DNA of 64,000 nt from Perkinsus olseni (GCA_013115135.1 JABANP010000160.1:1-64000), one strand, 5' to 3'; shown: positions 33,045 to 44,823, counted from the first letter of the stretch. Translations and numbers: made by a program. The notes: a model not told the origin generated them from the letters alone.

Positions 33045-33126
33045 GACACTTTGGCCGAGTGGTTAAGGCGGCGGCCTGCTAAGACGTTGGGCTATGCCCG
33101 CGAGAGTTCGAATCTCTTAGGTGTCG
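33045..33126 (+). tRNA. tRNA-Ser (GCT)
   Basis: 82 nt, class II with a long variable arm. The acceptor GACACTT pairs with AGGTGTC. The A box is TGGCCGAGTGGTTAAGGC, the anticodon loop is CTGCTAA (GCT, reads AGC/AGT), the variable arm is GGGCTATGCCC and the T arm is GAGAGTTCGAATCTCTT. One mismatch in the anticodon stem. The flanks 32726-33044 and 33127-33624 show no gene. Confidence 0.9.
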
Positions 33127-33624
33127 TGTGTATACCGAAGCCTTCGGTATATAGAAGCCGAGGGGTCGGGTGAAAATTTCACCGTGATATTGAACGAGGT
33201 AGAACGGTCATGGAAGTCATAAGAATAGGGAAGTTGAGCAGTCAATGCAACCAAATCGGACGAGATGGGCGACATCGGGCTCGCCCGCCACCAAAAAGGT
33301 GGTCTCGTCTGCGTTCTGGCAAGCAGTTGATAGTGTCGTCGATACCCAACTCTACTACGCAATGCCACGCCGAAACTTATGACCAAGAAGATCAGTTTAG
33401 ACTCAGTCGTTAATCAATGTCACGACCCTGGTCTCCGACACCAATTGAGAGTATTCTTCCCAGCAGTAACCGATCGATAGGTGGGCTTGCCTTCAGGGCG
33501 GTCTTTTGTTCTATGAACCACTGAGTTAACGCAACAATACTAGCCAAGTAAGCACTAATCTAAGCCGCGCACAAAAGTATACGAATATTATGCGGAATCG
33601 AGTCTGTGGACGAATTGGCATCAT

Positions 33625-35796
33625 CTACTTGAGCCAGAAGGGGCCGCCATGCTCGTTGGAAGTCTTGGCGATAACGCCACCGAAGACGAGAGACATGATG
33701 GCCGAAAGCTTAATAACGATGTTAATAGCGGGACCAGAAGTATCCTTGAGCGGGTCACCGATGGTATCACCAGTGACGGCGTTCTTGTGAGCCTGAGAAC
33801 CCTTGCCGCACCCGGGACCAAGACCACCGGCCTCGATGAACTTCTTGGAATTATCCCAGGAGCTACCGGTGTTGGACATGGAGATGGCCAACTGGACACC
33901 AGAGACGAGAGCACCACACAAGAGACCGGCAGTGCAGTTCTTACCGAAGAGAAGACCGGCAACAAGAGGGGAGAGGATGACCAAGCAGCCAGGGGCGATC
34001 ATCTCCATGAGAGAAGCGTCGGTGGCGATCTTGATGCACTTGGTGTAGTTGGGCTTCATCTCGCCGGAGATGATCTTGGGGAACTGCGACATGCACTCCT
34101 CAACCATCTGGTTGGCGGCCTTTCCGACAGACTTCATGGTCATAGCAGAGAAGGCATAAGGCATCATAGCACCGAAGAGAAGACCGGTGAAGGTCCAGGG
34201 ATCGAGAAGACTAACAACGTTGATGCCAGCTCTGACAGAGTAAGCACCGAACAAGGCGAGGGACACAAGGGCAGCAGAACCGATGGCGAAGCCCTTACCG
34301 ATGGCAGCGGTGGTGTTACCAGCGGCATCGAGGGCATCAGTGCGCTCCCTGACCTCAGGGCCCAACTCGGACATCTCGGCGATACCACCGGCGTTATCGG
34401 AGATGGGACCGTAGGCATCGATGGTGAGGGACATGGTGAGAGTGCCGAGCATACCAAGAGCACCGAGAGCAACACCGAACATACCGGCGAGAGAGAATGC
34501 CACGCAGATCGTAATGGCCAAGCAGATGATGGGAATGACGGTCGAAGCGTATCCGCTGGCGAGACCAATGATGATGCCAGTAGCAGCGGAGATCTTTTCG
34601 GCATCAGCGATGCTACGGACGGGCTTGTAGGTGTCGGACGTGAAATACTCAGTGATGTTACCGATGCAGAGACCAGACCACAAACCGAGAAGGACGCAGA
34701 TGGCGCACTTCCACCAAGCGCAGTGGAGACGAGAGGCGTCAATGGCGAAGAGGCCACTGGGGAGGGCCCACCAGGCAAGGAGAATAGCCACGGGGGTCTG
34801 AATAGTGGTAGAGATGATAAGGATGCCCTTAAGAGCCTTCTCAACATCCTTGATCTCACGAACCTTGTAGAAGATATTAACGGACATCAAGGTCACAATA
34901 CCAACAAGGATACCAGCAGAAGAGAGAAGCAAGGGGAACATCATAGCCGACCAGCTTCCGTGCACAGCGACCTCAGGGGAGGCAGAGCAGATGACCATGG
35001 CGGCGCAGGTAGACTCGGCGAAAGAACCGAACAAATCGGCACCCATACCGGCGATATCACCGACGTTGTCTCCAACATTATCGGCGATGCAGCCGGGGTT
35101 CCTCGGATCATCCTCATCAAGACCGTACTCGTTCTTGCCAGAGAGATCGGCACCAACATCGGCAGCCTTGGTGTAGATACCACCACCGACACGACCGAAG
35201 AGAGCGATGGAAGAACCACCCAAACCGTAACCGGTGAGAGCCTCGTAGAGAGCGATAACGTTATCGCCGTAGAACTTGGAGTAGATCAAGGCCAAGATGA
35301 AAAGATTGAAAACACCCAAGGAAACAAGAGCGAAACCCATGACTGAACCACCACGGATAGCAACGTCATAACCAGCGGAAATGTTCTTCCAGGATTCATG
35401 AGTGGTACGAACGTTGCAATAGACGGCGGTCCTCATACCAATGTAGCCACATGCGATGGAAGTGAGGGAACCCACGATGAAGGCAATCATGGTACCGAGA
35501 CCGATGCAAGGCCCGATGATAATCGAGAAGATAACAACATACACAAGCATGTACTTGTACTCGGCGACGAGGAACGCGTTGGCACCTTCCGCAATATGCG
35601 ACGAAATGTCCCGCATGCGCTCGAGAATCTTCTGAACGTCGACCTTCTTTCCGTCGCCCATCAAGGAGGCTTGGATACCCGAAGGAGGGCCGGATAGCTT
35701 GATACGGCTAACATAGGTTACCTCCTTAAGGGCCCAAAGGACACCCAGGATAGGTGGGATAAAAGCAAGCAAATTGGTTGCAAGAACGCTCGCCAT
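33625..35796 (-). CDS. K+-type membrane H+-pyrophosphatase, copy 1
   Basis: Intronless ORF of about 723 residues; hydrolyses PPi to pump protons into acidic compartments. Hallmarks are GGGIYTKAADVGADLSGKNE, the DDPRNPGCIADNVGDNVGDI substrate site, and SLTIDAYGPISDNAGGIAEM. Also present are DALDAAGNTTAAIGKGFAIG, and GDTIGDPLKDTSGPAINIVI near the C-terminus. Ala in NTTAA, where K+-independent pumps have Lys, marks the K+-dependent type (family knowledge). About sixteen hydrophobic segments are present and the length is normal. I chose Met at 35796 because it aligns with the start of the second copy (MASVLATN and MSSVTLTN); an earlier Met lies at 35820. Tandem with a second copy, same strand, 650 nt apart. 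Confidence 0.95.
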   Translation of the reverse strand: MASVLATNLLAFIPPILGVLWALKEVTYVSRIKLSGPPSGIQASLMGDGKKVDVQKILERMRDISSHIAEGANAFLVAEYKYMLVYVVIFSIIIGPCIGLGTMIAFIVGSLTSIACGYIGMRTAVYCNVRTTHESWKNISAGYDVAIRGGSVMGFALVSLGVFNLFILALIYSKFYGDNVIALYEALTGYGLGGSSIALFGRVGGGIYTKAADVGADLSGKNEYGLDEDDPRNPGCIADNVGDNVGDIAGMGADLFGSFAESTCAAMVICSASPEVAVHGSWSAMMFPLLLSSAGILVGIVTLMSVNIFYKVREIKDVEKALKGILIISTTIQTPVAILLAWWALPSGLFAIDASRLHCAWWKCAICVLLGLWSGLCIGNITEYFTSDTYKPVRSIADAEKISAATGIIIGLASGYASTVIPIICLAITICVAFSLAGMFGVALGALGMLGTLTMSLTIDAYGPISDNAGGIAEMSELGPEVRERTDALDAAGNTTAAIGKGFAIGSAALVSLALFGAYSVRAGINVVSLLDPWTFTGLLFGAMMPYAFSAMTMKSVGKAANQMVEECMSQFPKIISGEMKPNYTKCIKIATDASLMEMIAPGCLVILSPLVAGLLFGKNCTAGLLCGALVSGVQLAISMSNTGSSWDNSKKFIEAGGLGPGCGKGSQAHKNAVTGDTIGDPLKDTSGPAINIVIKLSAIMSLVFGGVIAKTSNEHGGPFWLK

Positions 35797-35820
35797 TTGC
35801 AAAACGGAGGAGACGATCAA

Positions 35821-36445
35821 ACGGTGTGAGGTTTAACCATCTTCACCATGATGATATCTTGGGCTGCGCAGCGATGCACAACAGAAGCTTTGGTGGAATC
35901 GCTGACCAGCCTTAGCCTTCTCAACGTTACTGGAGGACTGTATGATCAGCATACATGCACTAAGGGTGAACAGTATGAGCAAAGGCTATTCTGTCTCTCT
36001 CAGTGCAGTTTGGGCTCAGACGCCAAGGTAGTTTATTCTTTCTTACGTCCATGGTTATGTAAGCTCTTTTCTCTCCCTCTCGCATGATGTCTCCTCCGCA
36101 TCAAGCGTAACATGCTCTGTTCGTTTAGAGTGCTTGCCGCTGCCATACTGGTGAACTGAGAGTATCACTATGGCGAGCTCTCTTCTCGAGTCAGGCGATG
36201 AGCAGAGTCGGTTATACGTGAGCACTGTGGACCATCTGGCTAGTACAAGCTAGGAGGATCATTCCCTGAAAGCTTGGTGATCCTCAGCCTTAACAGGCAC
36301 ATTTTGACGACTGCAAACACGACATGAAGGAGTCCACGATGAAAAGTGTACGGCTACCTACCCGAACACACATCGGAAAGGAACAAGGCAGGAACAGCGA
36401 CTAAGTAAATGTACTATTGCTTTACTATACGCATACGAACAGCGT
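35821..36445. other. Gap between the pyrophosphatase genes
   Basis: About 620 nt that must hold the promoter of copy 1 and the 3' end of copy 2. No gene or known element is recognised. Confidence 0.4.
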
Positions 36446-38627
36446 TTACAACCAGAAAGGACCACCGTTCTCGTTGGAAGTCTTGGCAATAACGCCACCG
36501 AAGACGAGAGACATGATGGCCGAAAGCTTAATAACGATGTTAATAGCGGGACCAGAGGTATCCTTGAGCGGGTCACCAACGGTATCACCAGTGACGGCGT
36601 TCTTGTGAGCCTGAGAACCCTTGCCGCACTCGGGACCGAGACCACCGGCCTCGATGAACTTCTTGGCGTTATCCCAAGCACCACCAGTGTTAGACATGGA
36701 GATGGCCATCTGGACACCAGAGACAAGAGCGCCGCACAAGAGACCGGCAGTACAGTTCTTACCGAAGAGAAGACCGGCAACGAGGGGGGAGAGGATGACC
36801 AAGCAGCCAGGGGCGATCATCTCCATGAGAGAAGCGTCGGTGGCGATCTTGATGCACTTGGTGTAGTTGGGCTTCATCTCGCCGGAGATGATCTTGGGGA
36901 ACTGCGACATGCACTCCTCAACCATCTGGTTGGCGGCCTTTCCGACAGACTTCATGGTCATGGCAGAGAAGGCATAAGGCATCATAGCACCGAAGAGAAG
37001 ACCGGTGAAGGTCCAGGGATCGAGAATGTTGACCTTGGAAATGTTGGCGCGGACGCAGTAAGCACCGAACAAGGCGAGGGACACAAGAGCGGCGGAGCCG
37101 ATAGCGAAGCCCTTACCAATGGCAGCGGTGGTGTTACCAGCGGCATCGAGGGCATCGGTGCGCTCCCTGACCTCAGGGCCCAACTCGGACATCTCAGCGA
37201 TACCACCGGCGTTATCGGAGATGGGACCGTAGGCATCGATGGTGAGGGACATGGTGAGAGTACCGAGCATACCAAGAGCACCGAGAGCAACACCGAACAT
37301 ACCGGCGACGGAATGGGCGACGCAGATGGTGAGGGCCAAGCAGATGACGGGAACGATGCAAGAGACGTAACCGGCGGCGAGACCGTAAATGATACCAGTA
37401 GCGGCGGAAACACCCTCGGACTCGGCGATCTCACGCACGGGCCTGTAGGTCTGAGAAGTGTAGTACTCGGTAGTGTAACCGATGCAAAGACCGGACCAAA
37501 GACCGAGGAGAATGCAGACGGCACACTTAACCCAGGAGCAGGCGGGATGAGCCTCGTCAATGGCGAAGTAGCCAGCGGGGAGAGCCCACCAGGCAAGGGC
37601 GATGACGGTAGGGGTCTGCAAGGAGGTGGAGATGACAAGGACACCCTTAAGGGCCTTCTCGATATCAGCGATCACCCTAACCTTGTAGAAGATGTTAACG
37701 GTGAGCATGGTGACGAGACCGACGATGATACCAACAGAGGAGACCATCAAGGGGAACAACATGGTGGACCAGCTGCCGGAAACAAGAGCATCGGGAGCAG
37801 CGGAGCAGATAACCATGGCGGCGCAAGTAGACTCGGCGAAAGAACCGAACAAATCGGCACCCATACCGGCGATATCACCGACGTTGTCTCCAACATTATC
37901 GGCGATGCAGCCGGGGTTCCTCGGATCATCCTCATCAAGACCATACTCGTTCTTGCCAGAGAGATCGGCACCAACATCGGCAGCCTTGGTGTAGATACCA
38001 CCACCGACACGACCGAAGAGAGCGATGGAAGAACCACCCAAACCGTAACCGGTGAGAGCCTCGTAAAGAGCACGAATATCACCGTTGTAGAGAGAAGGGA
38101 TGTTGTAGATGGTGACGAGGATGGCCAAGTTGAGGACAGCCAAGGACACAAGGGCGAAACCCATGACGGAACCACCGCGGAGAGCGACGTCATAACCGTC
38201 GGTGAGGCTCTTCCAGCACTCGTGGGCGGTACGGACGTTGCAGTAGACGGCAGTCTTCATACCAATGTAACCGCAAGCGATCGAAGTGAGGGAACCCACG
38301 ATGAAAGAGAGCATGGTACCGAGACCGATGCAGGGCCAGATGATGATCGAGAAGACAACAACGTAGACCATCATGTACTTGTACTCGGCGACGAGGAACG
38401 CATTGGCACCTTCCGGCGATGTTGGAAGAGATCTCGCGCATGGCGACGAGGATCTTTTGAACATCACGAGCATCACCAGCGACAAGGGAATCCTGCATGC
38501 CGTTCTTGCCCTTGTAGGGACCGGCGAGCTTGATGCTGCGAACATAGACCAACTCCTTGATGGCCCACAAGAGACCCACCACGGGTGGCACGAAAGAAAA
38601 TACGTTAGTTAATGTGACACTGCTCAT
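36446..38627 (-). CDS. K+-type membrane H+-pyrophosphatase, copy 2, one frameshift
   Basis: Second tandem proton-pumping pyrophosphatase with the same hallmarks (GGGIYTKAADVGADLSGKNE, DDPRNPGCIADNVGDNVGDI, NTTAAIGKG). It starts MSSVTLTNVFSFVPPVVGLL at 38627. That frame fails after REISSNIAG, and the rest (EGANAFLVAEYKYMMVYVVV) continues in another frame. The cause is a single extra base at about 38414-38417 (ttccggcgat against ttccgcaata in copy 1). Everything after it is intact to 36446, so the lesion is either very recent or a sequencing error. The stretches coding the C-terminal third and the substrate motifs are almost identical in nucleotide sequence to copy 1, while other parts differ more. 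This suggests gene conversion. Confidence 0.9.
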
Positions 38628-38972
38628 TATGGCAGAGGAGAAGTCACTGAATGCCTCTTGAGGCTTTCTCGCCGTTGATGCTCGTTAGCTATCGATAACC
38701 ACTTGCAATCTTGCGTTTTCTCAACGGAGGCTATGTGTGCTGTGTCTCGCGATGAAATCATTTGGTTGGACCTGTTGGAGCTGCGAAGTGGAGGGCTTGG
38801 GATATGGGGAACTATGTCGACCAGTCGGGTGGTAGAATGGCCTGAGCGAGCTTCGGAGTGAACCGGCATGAAGGAAGGTTTATGGTGAACTGGGTTAGAG
38901 TGACCTGATTCAATCCCGATCTTAGAAACTCTCAGTTAGAGTAGCCCCTCCGAGTGAGTTGGAATGGGATCA

Positions 38973-39010
38973 GACCTGTTTTGTATCTTGCAAGGTTGAA
39001 GCTTAGATAC
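38973..39010 (+). repeat. Dispersed GTATCTT hairpin motif, copy 3
   Basis: GACCTGTTTTGTATCTTGCA closing with AAGCTTAGATAC; closest to the copy at 28597-28636. Confidence 0.6.
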
Positions 39011-39098
39011 TCAACGGTTACGAACTAACGAGTGAAACTCGTTGTATGCCCCAACTCCCTCTTGCGTTTGAAATTCGTTAGAAAGATTTTTGGTTTGC

Positions 39099-39139
39099 AG
39101 CTTGACGAAGTTGCCCGCGCAAGATACGATATAGGTCGG
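39099..39139 (-). repeat. Dispersed GTATCTT hairpin motif, copy 4
   Basis: On the minus strand it reads CCGACCTATATCGTATCTTG and then CTTCGTCAAGC. It lies 88 nt from copy 3 in opposite orientation. Confidence 0.55.
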
Positions 39140-40561
39140 ATCAGATTTAATTGGACCAATCGGTTCTCGTGGCATCACTCTTACGAGGGGCTCCACCGGG
39201 CGCCGCGGATTACCCCGTCGCCTTTTGCAGGGCCTGCTTCGTTCGGTTCAAAGGCCCGCCACAGGTACGTTCGAGCGCGTATGAATCCACTCCTTCGTGA
39301 GGAGTCTTCCGATGCCGGCCTCTCAGACAGACCCGCTATCAGTTATCTCAAAGTCTCCCGCCCGAACCCTGCCGCTCGGGGATGCTGTCTTCATATACGC
39401 CATCTTGGAATCGCCGAATAACGTATGGGAGTTTGGGTGCTCCTTCACCAGAGCTTCGCTGTAGGGGCTCACGTAGGCTGTTGTGAGACCCGACTGAGAC
39501 GCGTTCGTAGTGAAATCAGCGCGTAGAAGATGAACTTGAGAATATATTCGGGATTTGACCTTCTGGGATTTGAACTCGGGATCTTGTCTTGAAGTACTGT
39601 TGGATGTCACACAGTGCGTATGGTGTATTATGTACGAACTCTCACTACCACCTATCTGGCTGGTTTCATTTGTAGGCCGTCCAGATACTGCTATTAGCTG
39701 CAGGGACTCAGGAGTGCTACGATTCTCTGTGCGAAAGGTGGGATGACGCTGAACACATTGGGGTTGGCCTACTGTGCGACGTGACTGGCGTTCGTTAGAA
39801 GAATCTTTGCAAGAGGAAAGTGCACGCTGATAAGCTCGTAAACAGAGGGATCTTTTCGGGCTTTTCAGAAGGGTTGAACCATTCGCTGCATATGTTAAGA
39901 GCCCCAAAAGTAGGTTAGTAGGATCTACAAGGTAAACAAGGTACAAGGTAGACCTTTCCATTACTCGAAATAACTGGATAACTACCTAAACCTCGGACGC
40001 CTCGTATCCACATCAGGCAGAGGAACTCATCTCGTTCCAATCAGTCGGATACTCCAGGTTCTATCGCAACCTATTCTGATGCTTTTCTATGAACCACAAC
40101 ATGTAACCAGGCATGAAGAAGGTCTTCCGCGTTAGTTGAGTCAGTGGGGCGAATGCACTCGTCCGTAGGACCAGGTTCTCCCTCGGGATCTTCAGTGAGT
40201 CTTCCGTGTACAGGTGGACACTATCTCGTTCATGGTCTGTTTTACTATACGGCTTCATGTTTTATCGATATTTTTCTCATGATGTGTTCCTCAACAGCCC
40301 TTGTCCGTCGGTCTTGTTTCGCCATATCTCGGCGGCTGAACTACCAGGTAGGCGGGCGGGGACTCATCCAATGTATTAAGAAGACGCGCAGGGGTTTTCT
40401 TCCGTACTCGTGCGGTGTAGAGTGGATGCTTGTCTGTTGATTCGCAGCCAGCATTTTGTGTCAAATTGTCGCGACAGTCGGTGCCCTTTGTGCTGAGAGG
40501 CGTGGCGATTGTACCATGTACAGCACGATGTATAAGGAAAGCTTCAATCGGCAGGCAGAAT

Positions 40562-41831
40562 GTTGGTGATCGATCGCCTTCAGGCTCCGCTCGTGTTAAC
40601 AGCAGTGAGAGCATTCAGCGCTGAGGCGCCGGCCAGGGACTCCTCCTTTGACGTCTTCGCGAAAATCAAAGATACAGGAGATGGAAAGATGGATGCTTCG
40701 CCAGGGGAGGCTAAGAAACGAAAACCGTCTGATAAGGTAATCGAATGGTATCCGGTTCGAACCCCGTGATGGGTATTTCTAGGTCATTAAACTGGTTGAT
40801 GATATATTATCGTTGTCGCTCATTGAAGCTGCGGATCTCTGCGACTTGTGTCAGGAGAAACTCGCTGCCAGGTAGTGATACTCAGTTTTGACTCAGTTTT
40901 GATCGAAATGTATATGCGTACATGAGGAATGTTCCTCGGGTTATGTCACCCCTTGCAAATCGTCTCGGGGTCGGCTCAGCGGCAATGCGCCACTTCGTAA
41001 CATAATCAATGATGATGGTTCGCAAGAACGGCGCATCCCGTACTACTACAGGTTTGCTTTAACTGCTGCTCGTGGTGACCGTATAGCAGTATGGCCTCAT
41101 GCGCTGCTCTGATGTAGGGCCTGTCAGGTCCGGTGGTGTTCCTGGACGATCTCCCTTCCCCCATCCTGGTGCCATGTTCGGTGGTGGCGGTATGATGCCA
41201 ATGATGATGGGCTCTCCGATGCCTGGCGGGGCTCCTCAGCAGCCCGACCTCGCCTCCAGCCGGTAGCTGGCCTTGCGGATATAAGAATTGAGTGGGACGG
41301 TTGGTGTGGTACGTTTTAGGGGAAGCGACAGCGGCGGAGGGAGGTGGGGAGGCTGAGGAGAAGCCGGCCGAGAAGAAGAAAGAGCCTGCGAAGAGCGTCG
41401 TGACAATCAAGTTGGTTAGTTACAATACAGAGAAGAAGGTAATCCGAAAGGTCTCCGGTTCGAATCTAGGAGATGGCATTTTTTTCAGGTTACGACGATC
41501 AAGGAGGTCCGAGCAGTCACTGGTCTTGGCCTTCGAGAGGCGAAGGATGCGGTGGAAGGATGCCCAACGGTATTAGTTCGAGGAGGGGCGGAATAATTTA
41601 CCCAATTACATCAGCAGTCCGGTGGTGCTCTTTGATAGACATATGTTCCTCTAGGGTCCCAGAACAGTTAGTAGTTGTGAAACGGTTAATCGATATCAGC
41701 TTTCGTGCGCTACTCACGCAGCTGCTGATTGCCAGGTTATCAAGAAAGGCGTACCTCTAGAGCAAGCCGAAGAGATCAAGAAGAAGATGGAGTCAACTGG
41801 AGCTCAGGTGATTCACCTCTCGGGAGGATAA
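40562..41831 (+). CDS. MRPL12: Mitochondrial ribosomal protein L7/L12
   Basis: Stalk protein of the large mitochondrial subunit that recruits translation GTPases. Exon 1 (40562-40736) gives a leader-like [20 protein letters not shown]. Exon 2 (40783-40871) has the dimerisation helix, [20 protein letters not shown]. Exon 3 (from about 41128) is a Gly/Met/Pro hinge. Exon 4 (about 41338-41438) is charged, [20 protein letters not shown]. Exon 5 (41489-41569) carries the signature [17 protein letters not shown]. Exon 6 (41736-41831) ends [16 protein letters not shown]. The exon 3 to 4 junction is not resolved in phase. Introns 40737-40782 and 41439-41488 are almost the same sequence, a tRNA T-arm-like unit. 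Presence of a cleavable leader favours mitochondrial over bacterial origin; a plastid version cannot be excluded. Confidence 0.85.
40737..40782 (+). repeat. Introner-like intron, T-arm core (L12 intron 1)
   Basis: 46-nt intron gtaatcgaat...tttctag with the core GGTATCCGGTTCGAACCCC. It aligns along its whole length with the intron at 41439-41488. Confidence 0.8.
41439..41488 (+). repeat. Introner-like intron, T-arm core (L12 intron 4)
   Basis: 50-nt intron gtaatccgaa...tttttcag with the core GGTCTCCGGTTCGAATCT. Splicing is fixed by the uninterrupted L12 signature on both sides. Confidence 0.85.
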
Positions 41832-42503
41832 TACCACATCATTCCGTCATCGCGCCATTCAATAAGCGTTATTGAGTAGAACTACCATGTCATTGAGGAA
41901 TGCCAACGGACTCATTCCGGATTTTCTGCGATAGGTCATAGTGGAAAGGATCTGAAATCGTCATTGTCTAGTCTTTCGAAATTGGTATGAGCTCCCGCTC
42001 GGTTCTGGACCAACTGAATCGAGGATTGATGCTCGCTGCTTATTTTGTGTAAATCTATCACTCCTTCAGGTCGAGTTTGTGTGAGGTTTTCTGGTGTGAT
42101 TGTCATGTTTGAAACCGCCGGGAGTTTCTGTGTTCCGTCCACTTGTTATTGTGTTGACTATGACCATGTAACAGGAGGAGTTTTGTGGCGCGTGACGATT
42201 GGCCTGTGGGAGTTGCATCACTCTAAGTGATAGCCGGATTGGTTTCTGGGCTTCACTGGCACTCCCAAGTGCATTCTTCTGCACTACGCCACTTCTTCGT
42301 CGGGAGTCCTTTCTAATCGAACTCGGGAGTCAGCTTGATCAAACACACCGTGATTGAGGGAGTCGCTGCCGACAGGAACTATTCAGCGCATTGCCGAAGT
42401 AACTGTCCGGCAGCTTCGTTCCTCCAGGAGTCTCGCTGATTGGCGTTCCTTTATTGGCTATTTGTTAGATTTAATTCTGCAATCAAAACGGTTGCTTTCC
42501 GAA
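41832..42503. other. Intergenic stretch before the DHHC gene
   Basis: No supported gene. A TTTTGTGGCGCGTGACGATT word at 42180-42199 resembles the 3' intron module found at 44270, 45018 and 48840. Confidence 0.35.
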
Positions 42504-44456
42504 ATGAGTCAAATGGCTGATGGCAACTACGGAGCTGGCCCGCCGAAGCTGACCTTGCCGATTACGCCACGGACGCTTGATGGCGCATCTTCATCAAGTT
42601 CGGGATACCAACGCGGTCGAGATGAGGAAGGATCCGTGGATTATCTACGGGTAGTATGGAGGGAAAGGAGAGGGGGTCAAATTTAGAGGCTCGTTAAAAA
42701 TGTTGACCGTTTGTACACTCGAGTGGTCTATTCGCTCCTGTTAGTGCATTTCACAAGTCCAGCTCGAGGTCAAATCGAAATTATGCTACGGCGTTGCTAC
42801 CGATTTCTCACGCGGGATTTGTGGGCAGTTCACTTCACGCGGAAAATCGGTAGGCTGAACGCTGTATTTTTGGAAGTTCGTGTGTACTGATTGGATCTCA
42901 GTCTCATCGCCCTGTTTCTTTCTCAGGAATCGTTCGACAACGATCGGGTTTTCGGCGATTCGGATGAGGTTGGTTTGGAGGCATATCCTACGGGCGAGCG
43001 AGATTCACATCGAAAGCGCTTCGATAGTTTCGAAAGCTGGGACTCTGCGTCGAGTAGCTGCTCTCCACGAGATGATAATTTAAATGATGAGATGGAGTTG
43101 GACGAGAACGGCATGATTTTCATGAGTTTTGAGGCCTCCCATGAATATCGGGAAATGCGGGCGACGCGGGAGGTGCAACATTACGGACGCGTCAGGGTCT
43201 TCAAAGGCCCCCTGGGAGTAGTATTTTACATTAGGTCCGCATTGGTAAGGGAAGGAGTGGTATGAATTATTGCACGCATATGCATTTTCCTCTACAGGTA
43301 CGCTATTATTGTGATGGTCGGAGTGATCGTTGTTATTGGTTTTGGATTTGCTTGGATGCTCACCCCATGGCTAGAGGTGTCAGAAAATCAACGGAAGGTT
43401 CAAGGGCTCGTAGGCACCATTTTGACGGTAAGTACCAGCCCACTGCATGGATGTCATTCGGCAAGCAGTCTTTTCCTGGGGTTCATTGACAGTGGGGATA
43501 GAGCTATGCAACTCGTTACATGATAGCATCTTTCTGTGCGGGAATTTGTGGGTGACCTACAGTATTCTTAGAGGCCTGCAGCCGAATTGATAACGTTAAG
43601 CCTTCTGTCTTTCGCGCTCAGGGAAGTTTCGAGGTGGAATCTGATTCGCCGAAGCCTGACTATGGCTAGCAAACGATAGAGTGTCGACCTCCCAGGCGTC
43701 TCGAAATCACGTCTACGGCCGGCGAGCACTCTCCGCTCAGATATCATCGTTATTCACATTTCTTCGCTGTGCGCTCCTCTCGGATCCCGGCCTTCTGCGA
43801 TTATACCCCCAGGAAAGTTATGATGAGGCTGATGATGATTTTGCAGAGGAGCAGTGGCTGCCGAGCCAGAGGAGGATTTATTGTAGAAAATGCAGAGTTA
43901 TGCAGAGAAAGGGAACGCTTCATTGCGAGTAATAAATGCAGGCCGTGGGAATCGAACCCGCGACCCCCGTTTTGGAGTTCCCCTTCGCGTTGTGGCGGAG
44001 CAGAATTTTGATCCGTTCCGTATCGTTCAGAGCGTGCGTAGGTGATATTCCAGTTGATCTACACCACTTGAACCAGCGGGTTTGTCGCTTCCTGTCGAGT
44101 CTACGGTAGCGTCCATGATTCGATAGTGGATCTACTCAAGGCCGTCCGTGTGTCCAATTTGAGTATCATAGAATTTCCTGGCGAGTGACGCAGCGCTAGG
44201 AGAGATATTTGCGGGATTCACGGATGAATGAACGCTTTACGGGGAGGCGTTGCGAGGACATGATGAAACATTTCGTGGCGCGCGGTCATGTCAGATACTG
44301 CCAGGTGTGTGTAGATGAATTTGATCATCACTGCCCGTGGATCGGCAAGTGCGTTGGCGGAGGCAATTCGACAGAGTTTTACGTATTCCTCGTTGTTAGC
44401 ATCGTTTCATTCCTGTACATTGCGATTGTTACTGGTATATATTTGGGGCCGTTTTC
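42504..44456 (+). CDS. DHHC-type protein S-acyltransferase
   Basis: Palmitoyltransferase of cell membranes. Exons are 42504-42650 (MSQMADGNYGAGPPKLTLP), 42927-43244 (an acidic stretch with DENGMIFMSFEASHEYREM), 43298-43427 (transmembrane YAIIVMVGVIVVIGFGFAWM), 43813-43928 and 44295-44456. The last two join exactly in phase to form the Cys-rich domain: YCRKCRVMQRKGTLHC-EYC, then QVCVDEFDHHCPWIGKCVGG and GNSTEFYVFLVVSI. The active DHHC Cys is intact. The C-terminus after GIYLGPF (donor 44457) and its further exons are not resolved. The first exon assignment is tentative. Confidence 0.8.
43929..44294 (+). repeat. Composite introner-like intron in the DHHC domain
   Basis: 366-nt intron inside the HC-x2-C motif. 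It begins gtaataaatgcag followed by GTGGGAATCGAACCCGCGAC, a T arm in reverse orientation. It ends with ATTTCGTGGCGCGCGGTCAT and then gtcag. The exon join CAT TGC GA/A TAC TGC restores the Cys-rich domain and fixes both ends. Confidence 0.8.
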
Positions 44457-44560
44457 GTGAGAAGGAAGCGTAGTTTAGTTGGTTAAGGTTGTGGTTTATC
44501 TGTCTGTTGGTCCCGAGTTCGATATTACCTCATGTCGTCCTTAAAGTGAAGAATCATGTA
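44457..44560 (+). repeat. Intron start with a tRNA-like head (A box and B box)
   Basis: Directly after donor gtgaga comes AGCGTAGTTTAGTTGGTTAA (A-box-like), then about 30 nt later CCCGAGTTCGATATTACC (B-box-like). This is the fullest tRNA-like unit at a donor site in the window. No closing acceptor stem was found. Confidence 0.6.
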
Positions 44561-44823
44561 GTTGGTCCCTACCTTCTATGTTCTCATGTGCAGAAGCCCG
44601 ACCGCTTACTCGAACGGAGCGAGGAGTCTCCATTACCCCTTTGACTACTCCGGCGGTCCTAGCGTTCGCTCTGCCACCAGATCTGCCGTGGCCCCGACGA
44701 ACTTGGAACTCGCTAACCGGTTACATGGACTTGAGCGTATGCCAAAAGGCGAACCCGAGATGGAACGCTGTTGTTCCTTTTTGGTTCCTTCGCGATTTTC
44801 CCCGGGTTCAGAAATTAAACGTG

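Larger units (their letters stand above)
38628..40561. other. Long intergenic stretch
   Basis: About 1.9 kb between the pyrophosphatase pair and L12. Several short frames show no domain or splice-supported exon. It holds two inverted copies of the GTATCTT hairpin motif and, at 39556-39577, a T-arm-like word (gggatttgaactcgggatc). No gene is supported. Confidence 0.5.

Noticed and set aside
33649..38533. Long plus-strand ORFs (565 and 642 codons) opposite the pyrophosphatase genes
   Set aside because: They are shadows of strongly codon-biased membrane-protein genes: low-complexity Asp/Gly/His/Glu text, no domain, and the two copies follow the sense genes.
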